Assembly (NCBI RefSeq): GCF_001303895.1
Contig: NZ_LJSD01000050.1
Span: 62,001-126,000, forward strand
Source of the DNA: Mesorhizobium sp. 1M-11
GTDB lineage: Bacteria; Pseudomonadota; Alphaproteobacteria; Rhizobiales; Rhizobiaceae
Length of the DNA stretch: 64,000 bases
Reading direction: 5' to 3'
Shown piece by piece: positions 15,508 through 24,409 of this stretch (position 1 is its first letter; every line of letters begins with the position of its first letter). The position numbers and the translations under genes were made by a program. Under the pieces are notes generated by a model. It worked only from the letters and a program-made list of their open reading frames with translations. It had not been told where the DNA came from and searched no databases.

Positions 15508-17301
15508 ATGGAAAACAACCGCAATTTCTTCATCACCATCGCCCTGTCGGTGCTGATCCTGACGCTGTGGCAGGTGTTCTACATGAACCCCCGCGTCGAA
15601 TCCCAGCGCGAGACGGCACGCATCGAGGCCGAGCGCCAGGCCAAGACGGCACCAGCGGCGGGCACTCAGGCGCCGGCACAGCAGGGCGCCGTGCCGAGCT
15701 TGCCCGGCACTGATGGGTCGACCCCGGCCGGACGCGAACAGGCGCTTGCGGCCACCAGCCGCGTCAAGATCGACACACCGAGCCTCGAAGGCTCGATCAA
15801 CCTGACAGGCGCACGCCTCGACGACCTCAAGCTGAAGCGCTACCGGCTGACGGTCGACAACAATTCGCCCGAGATCGAGCTGCTCAACCCATCGGCGCTG
15901 CCGAACGGCTACTATGCCGAACTCGGCTTTGTCGGCAATGAGACGACCGGCAAGGTGCCGAGCCCGGACACGGTATGGACTGTCGACGGCAACGCCACGC
16001 TGACGCCGACGACGCCGGTGACGCTGAGCTATACCAACGACAAGGGCCTGACCTTCAAGCGCACCATCTCGGTGGACGAGAACTACATGTTCAAGGTCTC
16101 CGACACGGTGCAGAATGCCGGCTCGGCCCCGGTTACCCTCTCGAATTATGGCCGCGTCACCCGCTTCGACAAGCCGAGCACGCCCTCGATCTACGTGCTG
16201 CATGAAGGCCTGATCGGCGTGACCGGTGAGGAAGGCCTGCAGGAGCACAAATACGCGTCCGTCGAAAAGGACAAGCAGTATGTGCCAGCCAAGTCGACCG
16301 ACGGCTGGCTCGGCATCACCGACAAATACTGGGCGGTGACGCTGGTCCCGACTGAAAAGCAGCCGTTCCAGCCGCGCTTCGCCTATTTCGACGATGGCCG
16401 TCCGCGCTATCAGTCCGACTTCCTGACCGATCCGATCACCATCGAACCGGGGCAGTCGACCACGGTGGAATCGCTGGTCTTCGCCGGCGCCAAGGAAGTG
16501 TCGAAGATCACCGCCTACGAAAAGGATCTCGACATCCGCCGTTTCGATCTGCTGATCGACTGGGGCTGGTTCTCCTTCATCACCAAGCCGATGTTCTGGC
16601 TGATCGATACGCTCTACAAATTCTTCGGCAATTTCGGCCTGGCGATCCTTGCCACCACCGTCATCGTCAAGGCGATCTTCTTCCCGCTCGCCAACAAGTC
16701 GTACAAGTCGATGGCGAACATGAAGAAGGTGCAGCCCAAGATGCTGGAGATCCGCGAGAAATACGCGGATGACAAGATGAAGCAGCAACAGGCGATGATG
16801 GAGCTGTACAAGACCGAGAAGATCAATCCGATCGCCGGCTGCTGGCCGGTGGTGATCCAGATCCCGGTATTCTTCGCGCTCTACAAGGTGCTCTACGTCA
16901 CCATCGAAATGCGGCACGCGCCGTTCTTCGGCTGGATCCATGACCTGGCCGCACCCGATCCGACGTCGCTGTTCAACCTGTTCGGTCTTTTGCCTTTCGC
17001 CACGCCGGCCATGCTGCACATCGGCATCTGGCCGCTGCTGATGGGCGTGACCATGTTCCTGCAGATGCGCATGAACCCGGCGCCGCCCGATCCGACACAG
17101 GCCGCGATCTTCACCTGGATGCCGGTGATCTTCACCTTCATGATGGCAGGCTTCCCAGCCGGTCTGGTGATCTACTGGGCCTGGAACAACCTTCTGTCGA
17201 TCTTGCAGCAGGGTGCGATCATGAAGCGGCAGGGCGCCAAGATCGAGCTGTGGGACAATCTGGCCGGCATGTTCAAGAAGAAACCGACACCCGCCGAATA
17301 G
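15508..17301 (+). CDS. yidC: Membrane protein insertase YidC
   Basis: A 597-residue inner-membrane insertase that inserts and folds membrane proteins alone or with SecYEG. Residues 6-24 form the N-terminal membrane anchor (FFITIALSVLILTLWQVF). Residues about 60-340 form the periplasmic beta-sandwich of Gram-negative YidC. The C-terminal core (from about residue 355) has five membrane segments with family motifs such as NFGLAILATTVIVKAIFFPL, IPVFFALYKVLYV and FPAGLVIYWAWNNLLSI. The length is normal. A terminator follows, so engB downstream is not simply co-transcribed with it. Confidence 0.98.
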   Translation: MENNRNFFITIALSVLILTLWQVFYMNPRVESQRETARIEAERQAKTAPAAGTQAPAQQGAVPSLPGTDGSTPAGREQALAATSRVKIDTPSLEGSINLTGARLDDLKLKRYRLTVDNNSPEIELLNPSALPNGYYAELGFVGNETTGKVPSPDTVWTVDGNATLTPTTPVTLSYTNDKGLTFKRTISVDENYMFKVSDTVQNAGSAPVTLSNYGRVTRFDKPSTPSIYVLHEGLIGVTGEEGLQEHKYASVEKDKQYVPAKSTDGWLGITDKYWAVTLVPTEKQPFQPRFAYFDDGRPRYQSDFLTDPITIEPGQSTTVESLVFAGAKEVSKITAYEKDLDIRRFDLLIDWGWFSFITKPMFWLIDTLYKFFGNFGLAILATTVIVKAIFFPLANKSYKSMANMKKVQPKMLEIREKYADDKMKQQQAMMELYKTEKINPIAGCWPVVIQIPVFFALYKVLYVTIEMRHAPFFGWIHDLAAPDPTSLFNLFGLLPFATPAMLHIGIWPLLMGVTMFLQMRMNPAPPDPTQAAIFTWMPVIFTFMMAGFPAGLVIYWAWNNLLSILQQGAIMKRQGAKIELWDNLAGMFKKKPTPAE

Positions 17302-17321
17302 CGGTTCTAAACCATCCCCCG

Positions 17322-17353
17322 AAAAAAGGCCCTGGCACAGCCGGGGCCTTTTG
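17322..17353 (+). terminator. Rho-independent terminator after yidC
   Basis: GGCCCTGGC (17328-17336), a 3-base loop and GCCGGGGCC pair with one G-T wobble, followed by TTTT. The preceding run of A residues means it could also work on the other strand. Confidence 0.72.
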
Positions 17354-17412
17354 CTATTGGCGAAAAGATTGGGCTATCTTTCAGGTCCGCCGCAATCTCG
17401 CCGGAGATCACA

Positions 17413-18051
17413 ATGAACGGCCCTAATCCCAACACCAAACATCCGACCCTGCATCACAATCGGGTCGGCTTCCTGAAGCCGATCGTCCACGCTCCCAACA
17501 TCGAGATCGGCGACTACACCTACTATGACGATCCCGGCGGGCCGGAGAGTTTCGTCGAGACCTGCGTGCTGCATCATCATGCCTTCATCGGAGACAAGCT
17601 GATCATCGGCAAATTCTGCGCCATCTCCGAGGGTGCCCGCTTCATCATGAACGGCGCCAACCATGTCATGGGCGGCTTCTCGACCTATCCGTTCAACATC
17701 TTCAGCCATGGCTGGGAAAAGGGTTTCGACGTCGCGACATGGAAAGCCGAGCTGCGCGGCGACACCGTGATCGGCAATGACGTGTGGATCGGCATGAACA
17801 CCGCGATCATGCCGGGTGTGAAGATCGGCGACGGCGCCATCATCGCCGCCAAGTCGGTGGTGACACGCGACGTGCCGCCCTATGCGATCGCCGCCGGCAA
17901 CAGCGCCAAGGTGGTGAAGATGCGCTTCGACGATGAGACCATCGCGCGCCTGCAGCAGATCGCCTGGTGGGACTGGCCGGCAGACAAGATCACTCGCAAC
18001 CTCGATGCCATCCGAGGTGCCGATATCGACCGGCTCGAGGCATCGGCGTGA
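17413..18051 (+). CDS. CatB/Vat-type hexapeptide O-acetyltransferase
   Basis: A 212-residue left-handed beta-helix acetyltransferase of the xenobiotic acetyltransferase group (CatB, VatA). The family mark GARFIMNGANHVMGGFSTYP contains the catalytic His84. GDTVIGNDVWIGMNTAIMPGVKIGDGAIIAAKSVVTRDVPPYAIAAGN (read as consecutive hexapeptides) forms the helix coils. Characterised relatives acetylate chloramphenicol or streptogramins; many chromosomal ones have no known substrate. The stop overlaps the GTG start of engB, so an acetyltransferase gene is translationally coupled to an essential GTPase gene. Whether it confers resistance cannot be told from sequence. Confidence 0.88.
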   Translation: MNGPNPNTKHPTLHHNRVGFLKPIVHAPNIEIGDYTYYDDPGGPESFVETCVLHHHAFIGDKLIIGKFCAISEGARFIMNGANHVMGGFSTYPFNIFSHGWEKGFDVATWKAELRGDTVIGNDVWIGMNTAIMPGVKIGDGAIIAAKSVVTRDVPPYAIAAGNSAKVVKMRFDDETIARLQQIAWWDWPADKITRNLDAIRGADIDRLEASA

Positions 18052-18707
18052 CGGCGGAAACGATCACCGCGGTCGGCGAGGACATCTTCACGCGGCCATG
18101 GGTCTTCATCCGCGGCGTGCCCGCCATGAAGTTCCTGCCGCCCGAAGGCCCGTCGGAGATCGCTTTTGCCGGCCGCTCCAATGTCGGCAAATCGTCGCTG
18201 ATCAACGCGCTGGTCGGCCAGAAGGGGCTGGCCCGCACGTCCAACACACCCGGGCGCACGCAGGAACTCAATTATTTCGTGCCCGACGGGTTTTCCGGGG
18301 AAGGCGCCGACCTGCCGCCGCTGGCGCTGGTCGACATGCCTGGCTACGGCTATGCCCAGGCACCGAAGGATCAGGTCGACCAGTGGACCAAGCTTGTCTT
18401 CGACTATCTGAAAGGCCGGGTGACGCTGAAACGCGTCTATGTGCTGATCGACGCGCGGCACGGCATCAAGAAGAACGACGAGGACGTGCTGACACTGCTC
18501 GACAAGGCGGCCGTCTCCTACCAGATCGTGTTGACCAAGACGGACAAGATCAAAACCGCAGGCGTGCCGCGGCTGATCGAAGAAACACTTGCAAAGATCA
18601 AAAAAAGGCCGGCGGCTTTCCCGGGCGTGCTGGCAACGTCATCGGAAAAGGCGGGCGGGCTCGAAGAACTCCGCACAGCGATCGTTCTGGTCGCCAATGG
18701 CGGGTGA
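18048..18707 (+). CDS. engB: Ribosome biogenesis GTP-binding protein EngB/YihA
   Basis: A 219-residue essential GTPase of the YsxC/EngB family, needed for 50S subunit assembly. The GTG start at 18048 overlaps the preceding stop (GTGA). An in-frame ATG further upstream would lie inside the acetyltransferase gene. G motifs are GRSNVGKSSLIN (G1), DMPGYGYAQAP (G3) and TKTDK (G4), and TSNTPGRTQELNYF is the switch I region. The neighbourhood yidC-engB-argB is conserved in rhizobia, but here about 7 kb of accessory genes separates engB from argB. Confidence 0.96.
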   Translation: MTAETITAVGEDIFTRPWVFIRGVPAMKFLPPEGPSEIAFAGRSNVGKSSLINALVGQKGLARTSNTPGRTQELNYFVPDGFSGEGADLPPLALVDMPGYGYAQAPKDQVDQWTKLVFDYLKGRVTLKRVYVLIDARHGIKKNDEDVLTLLDKAAVSYQIVLTKTDKIKTAGVPRLIEETLAKIKKRPAAFPGVLATSSEKAGGLEELRTAIVLVANGG

Positions 18708-18722
18708 TCGGCGCCCCGCCGT

Positions 18723-19439
18723 TTAAGCCTTACGCCTGGCTCTGTCCTGAGCGGCGAACACTTCCGTTCCATAGGCTTTCAGGAAGACGTCGACCCCCGA
18801 CCGCACCACATGCCTGATTTCGTGCTCGGGGGGCGACTGGCGGCGGTAGCCATACAGGCGCTGCCTGAGCAGGCCTGCCATGCAGAGTTCGGAAAGCTGG
18901 TAGGCGGCAAGATCGACGTCGGATATCTCGAGCAGGCCTTTTGCAACGGCCCGGCTGAGGAACGCCCCCACCTTGGCGTGACCTTTCTTCGGGCCTTCCT
19001 CGTAGAAACGCAGGCCCAGCTCGGGAATCCGCTCGGCGGCACCGATGACGGTGCGCTGCGCCATCACCACCTTGTCCGAGGTGATCTTGTAGGAGAGGGC
19101 CATGCCGAAATCCTCAAGGACATCCCTCAGATTGTCCTCACGGTCCAGAACCTCATAGAGATTCTGGAATATCTTGCAGCGCTCTTCCTCGACCAGAGCC
19201 TCGAACAGCTCTTCCTTGTTGTCGAAATAGACGTAGATCGTGCCTTTCGAGACACCGGCCTCGCGGGTGACGTCGTTCATCGAAGCCGCGTCAAAGCCTT
19301 TGTCCATGAAGACGCGGCGGGCGCCCTCCATGATCTGGTCGCGTTTGACCGGATCCTGGCCAGCGGCGGGCCGGCCGCGCACCGAGGCCTCGTCGGCTTT
19401 GTCCGATTTCGCTTCGGTATCGATGAGTGTCTCGCTCAT
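18723..19439 (-). CDS. TetR-family repressor of the adjacent EmrAB-type efflux operon
   Basis: A 238-residue regulator. Residues 32-78 hold the TetR helix-turn-helix (AARRVFMDKGFDAASMNDVTREAGVSKGTIYVYFDNKEEL, read in sections), and the rest is the ligand-binding helical domain with a TetR_C-like region (MAQRTVIGAAERIPELG). It is transcribed away from the emrA/emrB genes. Two matching inverted repeats of the form GAACC-N4-GGTTC lie in the 121-base gap, a typical layout for autoregulation plus efflux control. The inducer is unknown. Confidence 0.93.
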   Translation of the reverse strand: MSETLIDTEAKSDKADEASVRGRPAAGQDPVKRDQIMEGARRVFMDKGFDAASMNDVTREAGVSKGTIYVYFDNKEELFEALVEEERCKIFQNLYEVLDREDNLRDVLEDFGMALSYKITSDKVVMAQRTVIGAAERIPELGLRFYEEGPKKGHAKVGAFLSRAVAKGLLEISDVDLAAYQLSELCMAGLLRQRLYGYRRQSPPEHEIRHVVRSGVDVFLKAYGTEVFAAQDRARRKA

Positions 19440-19462
19440 TTTCCCTGTACACGTAAATAATT

Positions 19463-19478
19463 CGAACCAACCGGTTCG
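19463..19478. promoter_or_regulatory. TetR operator copy 1
   Basis: CGAACCAACCGGTTCG contains the arms GAACC and GGTTC separated by four bases. It lies 25 bases upstream of the TetR start codon and about 83 bases upstream of emrA. Confidence 0.7.
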
Positions 19479-19519
19479 ATCACTCTTGATATGAGCCTGT
19501 TCTTACGTTAAGTCAACAT

Positions 19520-19535
19520 CGAACCGAACGGTTCA
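19520..19535. promoter_or_regulatory. TetR operator copy 2
   Basis: CGAACCGAACGGTTCA repeats the GAACC-N4-GGTTC pattern of copy 1, 57 bases away. It lies 26 bases before the emrA ATG, where a bound repressor would block polymerase. Confidence 0.7.
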
Positions 19536-19560
19536 GTTCGCAAACCACAAGAGCGTTGTC

Positions 19561-20739
19561 ATGTCGAACTCCACTACACCGACCTCAGCCGAAGTCCATC
19601 CGTTTCCGAATGCCAAGGCGCCGGCTGCCGAAGCGCCGACGGCTCCCGTGGAAAATGCAGCCGCGCCTGCAGCTCCGGCAAAGAAGAAACGCTCGGCGCG
19701 TTCGCTGCTGTTGCCCATCATCGGAGCAGGCTTACTAGGCGCCGGCCTCTGGTATGGCTATGGCTACTGGACCGACGGTCGTTTCATGATCTCGACCGAC
19801 GACGCCTATGTCCAGGCCGACATGGCTTTCGTGTCGCCGAAGGTTTCCGGCTACATCGACGAGGTCAAGGTCGAGAACAACCAGCAGGTGAAGGCTGGCG
19901 ATGCGCTCTTTGTTGTCGACGCCGGCGACTACCGCATCGCGGTCGACCAGGCCGCCGCCCAGATCGCGACGCTGGACAAGACGCTGGCGCGTATCGATGC
20001 ACAGGTCACCGCCGCGCACGCTTCCCTGCAGCAGGCGGAGGCGCAGAGGAATTCGGCTCAAGCCGCCGCCGACAATGCCCAGCGTACCCAAGCGCGCACC
20101 GCGCAACTGGTGAAGACCCATGTCGCCACGCAGGCGCAACTGGACGATGCGCAGACAGCGGTCGATCAGGCTCGCGCTTCGCTCGCCAGTGCCGAAGCAC
20201 AGATCGCGGCGGCCAGCGCCAATATCGGCGTGCTGGAAGCGCAGCGCGCGGAGACGGCCAGCACACAGGCATCGCTGCGCCTGACCAAGGACAAGGCCGA
20301 GCGCGACCTCGGTTTCACCGTACTGCGGGCTCCTTACGACGGCATCGTCGGCAATCGCTCGGTCGAAAAGGGCAATCTCGTCAGCCCGGGCCAGAAGCTC
20401 GCCGTGATCGTACCGATGAACAAGCTGTACGTCGTCGCCAACTTCAAGGAGACACAGCTTGCCCGCCTTGTGCCGGGTGAGAAGGTGCGCATCGCGGTCG
20501 ACGCCATGCACAACGAGATGCTCGACGGGACCGTCTCGTCGCTGGCACCAGCCTCGGGTGCGGTCTTCTCGATGCTGCCGCCGGAAAACGCCACCGGCAA
20601 CTTCACCAAGGTGGTGCAGCGCGTTCCGGTGCGCATCGACGTGTCGCCCGAAGCCATCGCGACGGGCAAGCTGCGCGCGGGTCTTAGCGTCATTGTCGAC
20701 GTGGACAGCCGCACCGCACCGGCTGCAACGAGCAAATAA
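19561..20739 (+). CDS. emrA: EmrA-type membrane fusion protein (HlyD family)
   Basis: A 392-residue periplasmic adaptor. A cytoplasmic Pro/Ala-rich tail (residues 1-45) precedes one membrane segment (SLLLPIIGAGLLGAGLWYGYGYW). TDDAYVQADMAFVSPKVSGYIDEVKVENNQQVKAGD is the biotinyl-lipoyl half, followed by an Ala/Gln-rich alpha-hairpin (about residues 145-235). GFTVLRAPYDGIVG and VVANFKETQLARLVPGEKV are the returning lipoyl and beta-barrel parts. It bridges the EmrB-type pump to an outer-membrane channel encoded elsewhere. It is preceded by a TetR operator and followed 12 bases later by emrB. Confidence 0.92.
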   Translation: MSNSTTPTSAEVHPFPNAKAPAAEAPTAPVENAAAPAAPAKKKRSARSLLLPIIGAGLLGAGLWYGYGYWTDGRFMISTDDAYVQADMAFVSPKVSGYIDEVKVENNQQVKAGDALFVVDAGDYRIAVDQAAAQIATLDKTLARIDAQVTAAHASLQQAEAQRNSAQAAADNAQRTQARTAQLVKTHVATQAQLDDAQTAVDQARASLASAEAQIAAASANIGVLEAQRAETASTQASLRLTKDKAERDLGFTVLRAPYDGIVGNRSVEKGNLVSPGQKLAVIVPMNKLYVVANFKETQLARLVPGEKVRIAVDAMHNEMLDGTVSSLAPASGAVFSMLPPENATGNFTKVVQRVPVRIDVSPEAIATGKLRAGLSVIVDVDSRTAPAATSK

Positions 20740-20751
20740 CAGGAAGCGACC

Positions 20752-22335
20752 ATGTCGAGCGTCGACGCCGTTGCCGGAGCAAGGCCTGTCGATCATATCG
20801 AACCCAGACGCATCATCGCCTTCCTGGCGATGGTGTTCGGCATGTTCATGGCGATCCTCGACATCCAGATCGTGTCGGCGTCGTTGGCCGAGATCCAGGC
20901 CGGCCTTTCCGCCAGCTCCGACGAAATCCCGTGGGTGCAGACTTCCTATTTGATCGCGGAGGTCATCATGATCCCGCTGTCGGGCTTCTTGAGCCGCATG
21001 CTGTCCACGCGCGTGCTGTTCACGATCTCGGCTGCCGGCTTCACGGCGGCCAGCGCGCTGGCCGCGACCGCCACCAACATCGACCAGATGATCGTCTACC
21101 GCGCTATCCAGGGCTTCATCGGCGGCGGCATGATCCCTTCGGTCTTCGCGGCAGCCTTCACCATCTTCCCACCGTCGCGGCGCGCGATCGTGTCGCCGAT
21201 GATCGGCCTGGTCGCCACACTGGCGCCGACCATCGGCCCGACGGTCGGCGGCTACATCAGCCACGCCATGTCCTGGCACTGGCTGTTCCTGATCAATGTC
21301 GTACCCGGCATCCTGGTTGCGACGGCAGCCTGGACGCTGATCGACTTCGACAAACCGGATATGAGCCTGCTGAAGAAGTTCGACTGGTGGGGCCTTGCCG
21401 GCATGGCCGCTTTCCTCGGCTCGCTGGAATATGTCCTGGAGGAAGGCCCCAATCACGACTGGCTGCAGGAACAGTCGGTCTTCATCTTCGCCGTCGTCAT
21501 GACCATCGGCGCGATCGTCTTCTTCTGGCGTGTGTTCACCGCCGAGGAACCCATCGTCGACCTGCGCGCCTTCAGCAACATCAACTTCGCCTTCGGCTCG
21601 CTGTTCTCCTTCGTCATGGGTATCGGCCTTTATGGCCTCACCTATCTCTATCCGATCTATCTCGGCCGTATCCGCGGCTACGATTCCATGATGATCGGCG
21701 AGGCGCTGTTCGTGTCGGGCCTCGCCATGTTCTTCACGGCACCGGTCTCGGGTATCCTGTCGAACAAGCTCGACCCGCGCCTGATGATCGCAGTCGGCTT
21801 TGTCGGCTTCGCCGCCGGCACGTGGCAGATGACGCATCTCACCGCTGATTGGGACTTCTGGGAGCTGTTCGTTCCACAGATCCTGCGCGGGGCATCGATG
21901 ATGCTGTGCATGGTGGCGATCAACAACATCGCGCTGGGCACCTTGCACCCGTCGCGGCTGAAGAATGCCTCAGGCCTGTTCAACCTGACCCGCAATCTGG
22001 GCGGCGCGGTGGGGCTGGCGCTGATCAACACCATACTGATCGACCGCAATGCCTTCCACTACGCCCGTCTGTCGGAACATGTGCAATGGGGCAGCGAAGC
22101 AGCGCAGGACAAGCTGCGCAACATGACTCTGAACTTCCAGACGCAGAGCGGACTGGATGCCAACAGCGCGGCCCTCTCCAAGCTCTCGGGCATCGTGCAT
22201 CAGCAGGCCGCGCTGCTGTCCTTCATGGACGTATTCTATCTGCTGACGATGCTGTTTGCCTCGCTGGCCGCCTTCGTAATGGTCATCAAGCGGCCGCCAG
22301 CGGCAGCGGGCGGCGGCGGAGGCGACGGCCACTGA
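20752..22335 (+). CDS. emrB: EmrB/QacA-type (DHA2) multidrug efflux MFS transporter
   Basis: A 527-residue proton-driven drug exporter with 14 predicted membrane segments, typical of the DHA2 family. Motif D1-like sequence LDIQIVSASLAEIQAGLSASSDEIPWVQTSYLIAEV (shown in part by family residues) near the N-terminus and the motif C-like GLVATLAPTIGPTVGGYI are present. An acidic-poor C-terminal tail ends in a Gly run (AAAGGGGGDGH). With EmrA it would expel hydrophobic compounds directly across the envelope. Regulation by the divergent TetR protein is very likely. Confidence 0.93.
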   Translation: MSSVDAVAGARPVDHIEPRRIIAFLAMVFGMFMAILDIQIVSASLAEIQAGLSASSDEIPWVQTSYLIAEVIMIPLSGFLSRMLSTRVLFTISAAGFTAASALAATATNIDQMIVYRAIQGFIGGGMIPSVFAAAFTIFPPSRRAIVSPMIGLVATLAPTIGPTVGGYISHAMSWHWLFLINVVPGILVATAAWTLIDFDKPDMSLLKKFDWWGLAGMAAFLGSLEYVLEEGPNHDWLQEQSVFIFAVVMTIGAIVFFWRVFTAEEPIVDLRAFSNINFAFGSLFSFVMGIGLYGLTYLYPIYLGRIRGYDSMMIGEALFVSGLAMFFTAPVSGILSNKLDPRLMIAVGFVGFAAGTWQMTHLTADWDFWELFVPQILRGASMMLCMVAINNIALGTLHPSRLKNASGLFNLTRNLGGAVGLALINTILIDRNAFHYARLSEHVQWGSEAAQDKLRNMTLNFQTQSGLDANSAALSKLSGIVHQQAALLSFMDVFYLLTMLFASLAAFVMVIKRPPAAAGGGGGDGH

Positions 22336-22351
22336 GCTTGCGTCGAATGGG

Positions 22352-22852
22352 TCAGGCCGTGACGGGCTTAAAGCTCAGCGCAACGCCGTTGATGCAATGG
22401 CGCTTGCCGGTGGGCGGCGGTCCGTCGTCGAAGATATGGCCGAGATGGCCGCCGCAACGGCGGCAATGGCATTCCACCCGCACCATGCCGAGCGTCCTGT
22501 CCTCATGAGTGCCGACGGCATTCGGCAAGGCTTCCCAGAAACTGGGCCAGCCGGTGCCTGAATCGAACTTCGTCTCCGACGCATAAAGCGGCAACTCACA
22601 GCCGGCACAGGCGAAGACACCCTTGCGGTGCTCATTCAGCAGAGCGCTGGTCCCGGGATATTCCGTATCCTCCTGGCGCAGCACCGCATATTGCTCGGGC
22701 GTGAGCCTGGCCTTCCATTCGGCATCGCTCTTCTGGATTTCGAAAGTCTCGGCCCGCGCCGGCTGCGGGCCGCCAAGGCGCGAGAATGCCCAGGCGCCTG
22801 CTCCGGCCGTCACAACAGCGGCTGTGCCAAGAAGGAAATCACGCCGATCCAT
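22352..22852 (-). CDS. msrB: Peptide-methionine (R)-S-oxide reductase MsrB, Tat-exported
   Basis: A 166-residue enzyme that reduces methionine R-sulfoxide. I start it at 22852 (MDRRDFLLGTAAVV); the ATG at 22861 has a ribosome site pressed against it. The N-terminus is a twin-arginine signal cleaved near ARA, so it acts in the periplasm. The zinc site is CAGC plus CRRCGG, GTGWPSFW is the substrate pocket, and the catalytic Cys is in RHCINGVAL. Neighbours on the same strand (fasciclin protein, anti-sigma, ECF sigma) suggest a cell-envelope oxidative-stress group. Confidence 0.93.
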   Translation of the reverse strand: MDRRDFLLGTAAVVTAGAGAWAFSRLGGPQPARAETFEIQKSDAEWKARLTPEQYAVLRQEDTEYPGTSALLNEHRKGVFACAGCELPLYASETKFDSGTGWPSFWEALPNAVGTHEDRTLGMVRVECHCRRCGGHLGHIFDDGPPPTGKRHCINGVALSFKPVTA

Positions 22853-23018
22853 GAGCCTCATTCCTTTTTTCGTATCCTGCCCTGTCCGGCACTCGTGGTG
22901 AAATCAATTGCTGTTGACCCGACAGGGGTTGATTGAGAACGGCCGCGCGCCAGTCTGGAAGGACCAACGCGCGACCGCCATGCCTTCTTCCTGCTTTTCG
23001 CTGGAAACCGGCCTGCCG

Positions 23019-23576
23019 TTACATCTTGGGCAGCAGAACCTTGTCGATGACATGGATGACGCCGTTCGACTGCTCGACATCGGCGATGGTGACATGGGCG
23101 ACATTGCCGCTTTCATCCGTCACTGTGACCTTGCCGCCCTTGTCCTTCAGCGTCAGTTCGCAGCCCCCGGCGGTCTTGACCTTGTGCGCACCGCCATCGG
23201 CCTTGACCATCTTGGCGACGTCGCCCGACATCGCCTTGGCGGCGACGACATGGCAGGTGAGGATCTTGGTGAGCTTGTCCTTGTTTTCCGGCTTCAGCAA
23301 GGTTTCAACGGTGCCCTTAGGCAGTGCCGCAAAAGCCTCGTTGGTCGGCGCCAGGACCGTGAACGGACCCTTGCCCTGAAGGGTCTCCACCAAGCCTGCG
23401 GCCTTGACCGCGGCGACCAGCGTGGTGTGATCCTTCGAGTTCACCGCATTCTCGATGATGTTCTTCTCGGCGTACATCGGCGCACCGCCGACCATGGGAT
23501 TCTTGGCGTAGGCGACGCCGGCAAGCGCGGAAATGGCAACGGCGCCGGCGAACAGCAGCTTGGTGATCTTGCGCAT
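23019..23576 (-). CDS. Secreted fasciclin-domain protein
   Basis: A 185-residue exported protein with a Sec signal (KLLFAGAVAISALAGVAYAK) and a single FAS1 domain. H1 and H2 motifs are visible (GPFTVLAPTNEAFAALPKGT and NGVIHVIDKVLLP). FAS1 domains mediate adhesion or protein contacts; bacterial single-domain forms are often under control of extracytoplasmic-function sigma factors. The gene is 107 bases downstream of the anti-sigma gene on the same strand and probably has its own promoter. Confidence 0.9.
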   Translation of the reverse strand: MRKITKLLFAGAVAISALAGVAYAKNPMVGGAPMYAEKNIIENAVNSKDHTTLVAAVKAAGLVETLQGKGPFTVLAPTNEAFAALPKGTVETLLKPENKDKLTKILTCHVVAAKAMSGDVAKMVKADGGAHKVKTAGGCELTLKDKGGKVTVTDESGNVAHVTIADVEQSNGVIHVIDKVLLPKM

Positions 23577-23683
23577 ATTTCAATCTCCTCTGGTTCCAAC
23601 CCTCTTTGGGGACGCGAGGAGATACGGGGCGTGATCTTTCCGAGTTTCAGCCGGTCGGAAATTTTTTGGCGGCGCTGGCTGAA

Positions 23684-24409
23684 TCAGATGTCCTTCAGAT
23701 CGCCGGCAGCTACCACGGGCCCGGTCGGCTGCCCGGTTGGCGAACCGCCTTTCGGTTCGAGGCTGATGGCGAGAACTGCACCTTGTGCCAGCTTCTCCTG
23801 AACGGGCGTCGACGGGGTCAATTGCGCGGTGGTGCCGGCGGGAACAACACCGACCGATACCGGCGCGTTCGTGCCTTCGATCAGCCAGAGTTCGAAATCC
23901 TTGTCCGATGCGAGCTGACCGGCAAGGCGGGACAGCCGCACCTCGTTGCGGACCCCATCATAGACCGCAACATAGCGGACGTCGCTGCCTTCGGCAGCCA
24001 GCGACGCGACCAGTTCCGCCTGCGGCGGCGAAGGTGGCGCGCCGAGATAGGGAATGGCGACGGCAAGCACCAGCGCTGCGACGGCAGCGGCAGCCAGACC
24101 GCGCCAGAAGGCGAGGCTGGACCAGACACCGCCACGATCCTGCTGGGTGGTACCGTTCGCAAACAGGCGACGATCGATCGCTGCTTTCACCGCTGCCGGC
24201 GCTTCCACCTCGGCATAGCCGGCAGCAAGAGGCGAAAGCCGACCCTCCCAGGCATCGACCAGGCGCGCGAAGGCAGGATCCTGTTCGGCCCGCTGTGCGG
24301 TCGCCCGACGTTCATCCGCCGAAAGCACGCCGAGCACATACTCCGCGGCCAAGGCGTCGTCGTCGCGTTCCGGTCCGGTGGGGTCGCTTGCCGTCATCGC
24401 TCCAGGCAT
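23684..24409 (-). CDS. Anti-sigma factor, RskA/anti-sigma-K type, membrane-bound
   Basis: A 241-residue single-pass membrane protein. The N-terminal cytoplasmic part (LAAEYVLGVLSADERRATAQRAEQDPAFARLVDAWEGRL, typical spacing) is the sigma-binding region. A membrane segment follows at about residues 108-127 (LAAAAVAALVLAVAIPYLG), and the C-terminal periplasmic anti-sigma-K domain (FELWLIEGTNAPVSVGVVPAG) completes it. The start at 24409 overlaps the sigma gene by 16 bases, and the in-frame ATG at 24397 overlaps it as well. Such proteins hold the sigma factor inactive until an envelope signal triggers release. Confidence 0.9.
   Translation of the reverse strand: MPGAMTASDPTGPERDDDALAAEYVLGVLSADERRATAQRAEQDPAFARLVDAWEGRLSPLAAGYAEVEAPAAVKAAIDRRLFANGTTQQDRGGVWSSLAFWRGLAAAAVAALVLAVAIPYLGAPPSPPQAELVASLAAEGSDVRYVAVYDGVRNEVRLSRLAGQLASDKDFELWLIEGTNAPVSVGVVPAGTTAQLTPSTPVQEKLAQGAVLAISLEPKGGSPTGQPTGPVVAAGDLKDI

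Noticed and set aside
19735..21948. A 737-codon minus-strand frame opposite emrA and emrB
   Set aside because: It is antisense to two well-defined efflux genes and has a His/Asp/Arg-rich composition typical of shadow frames.
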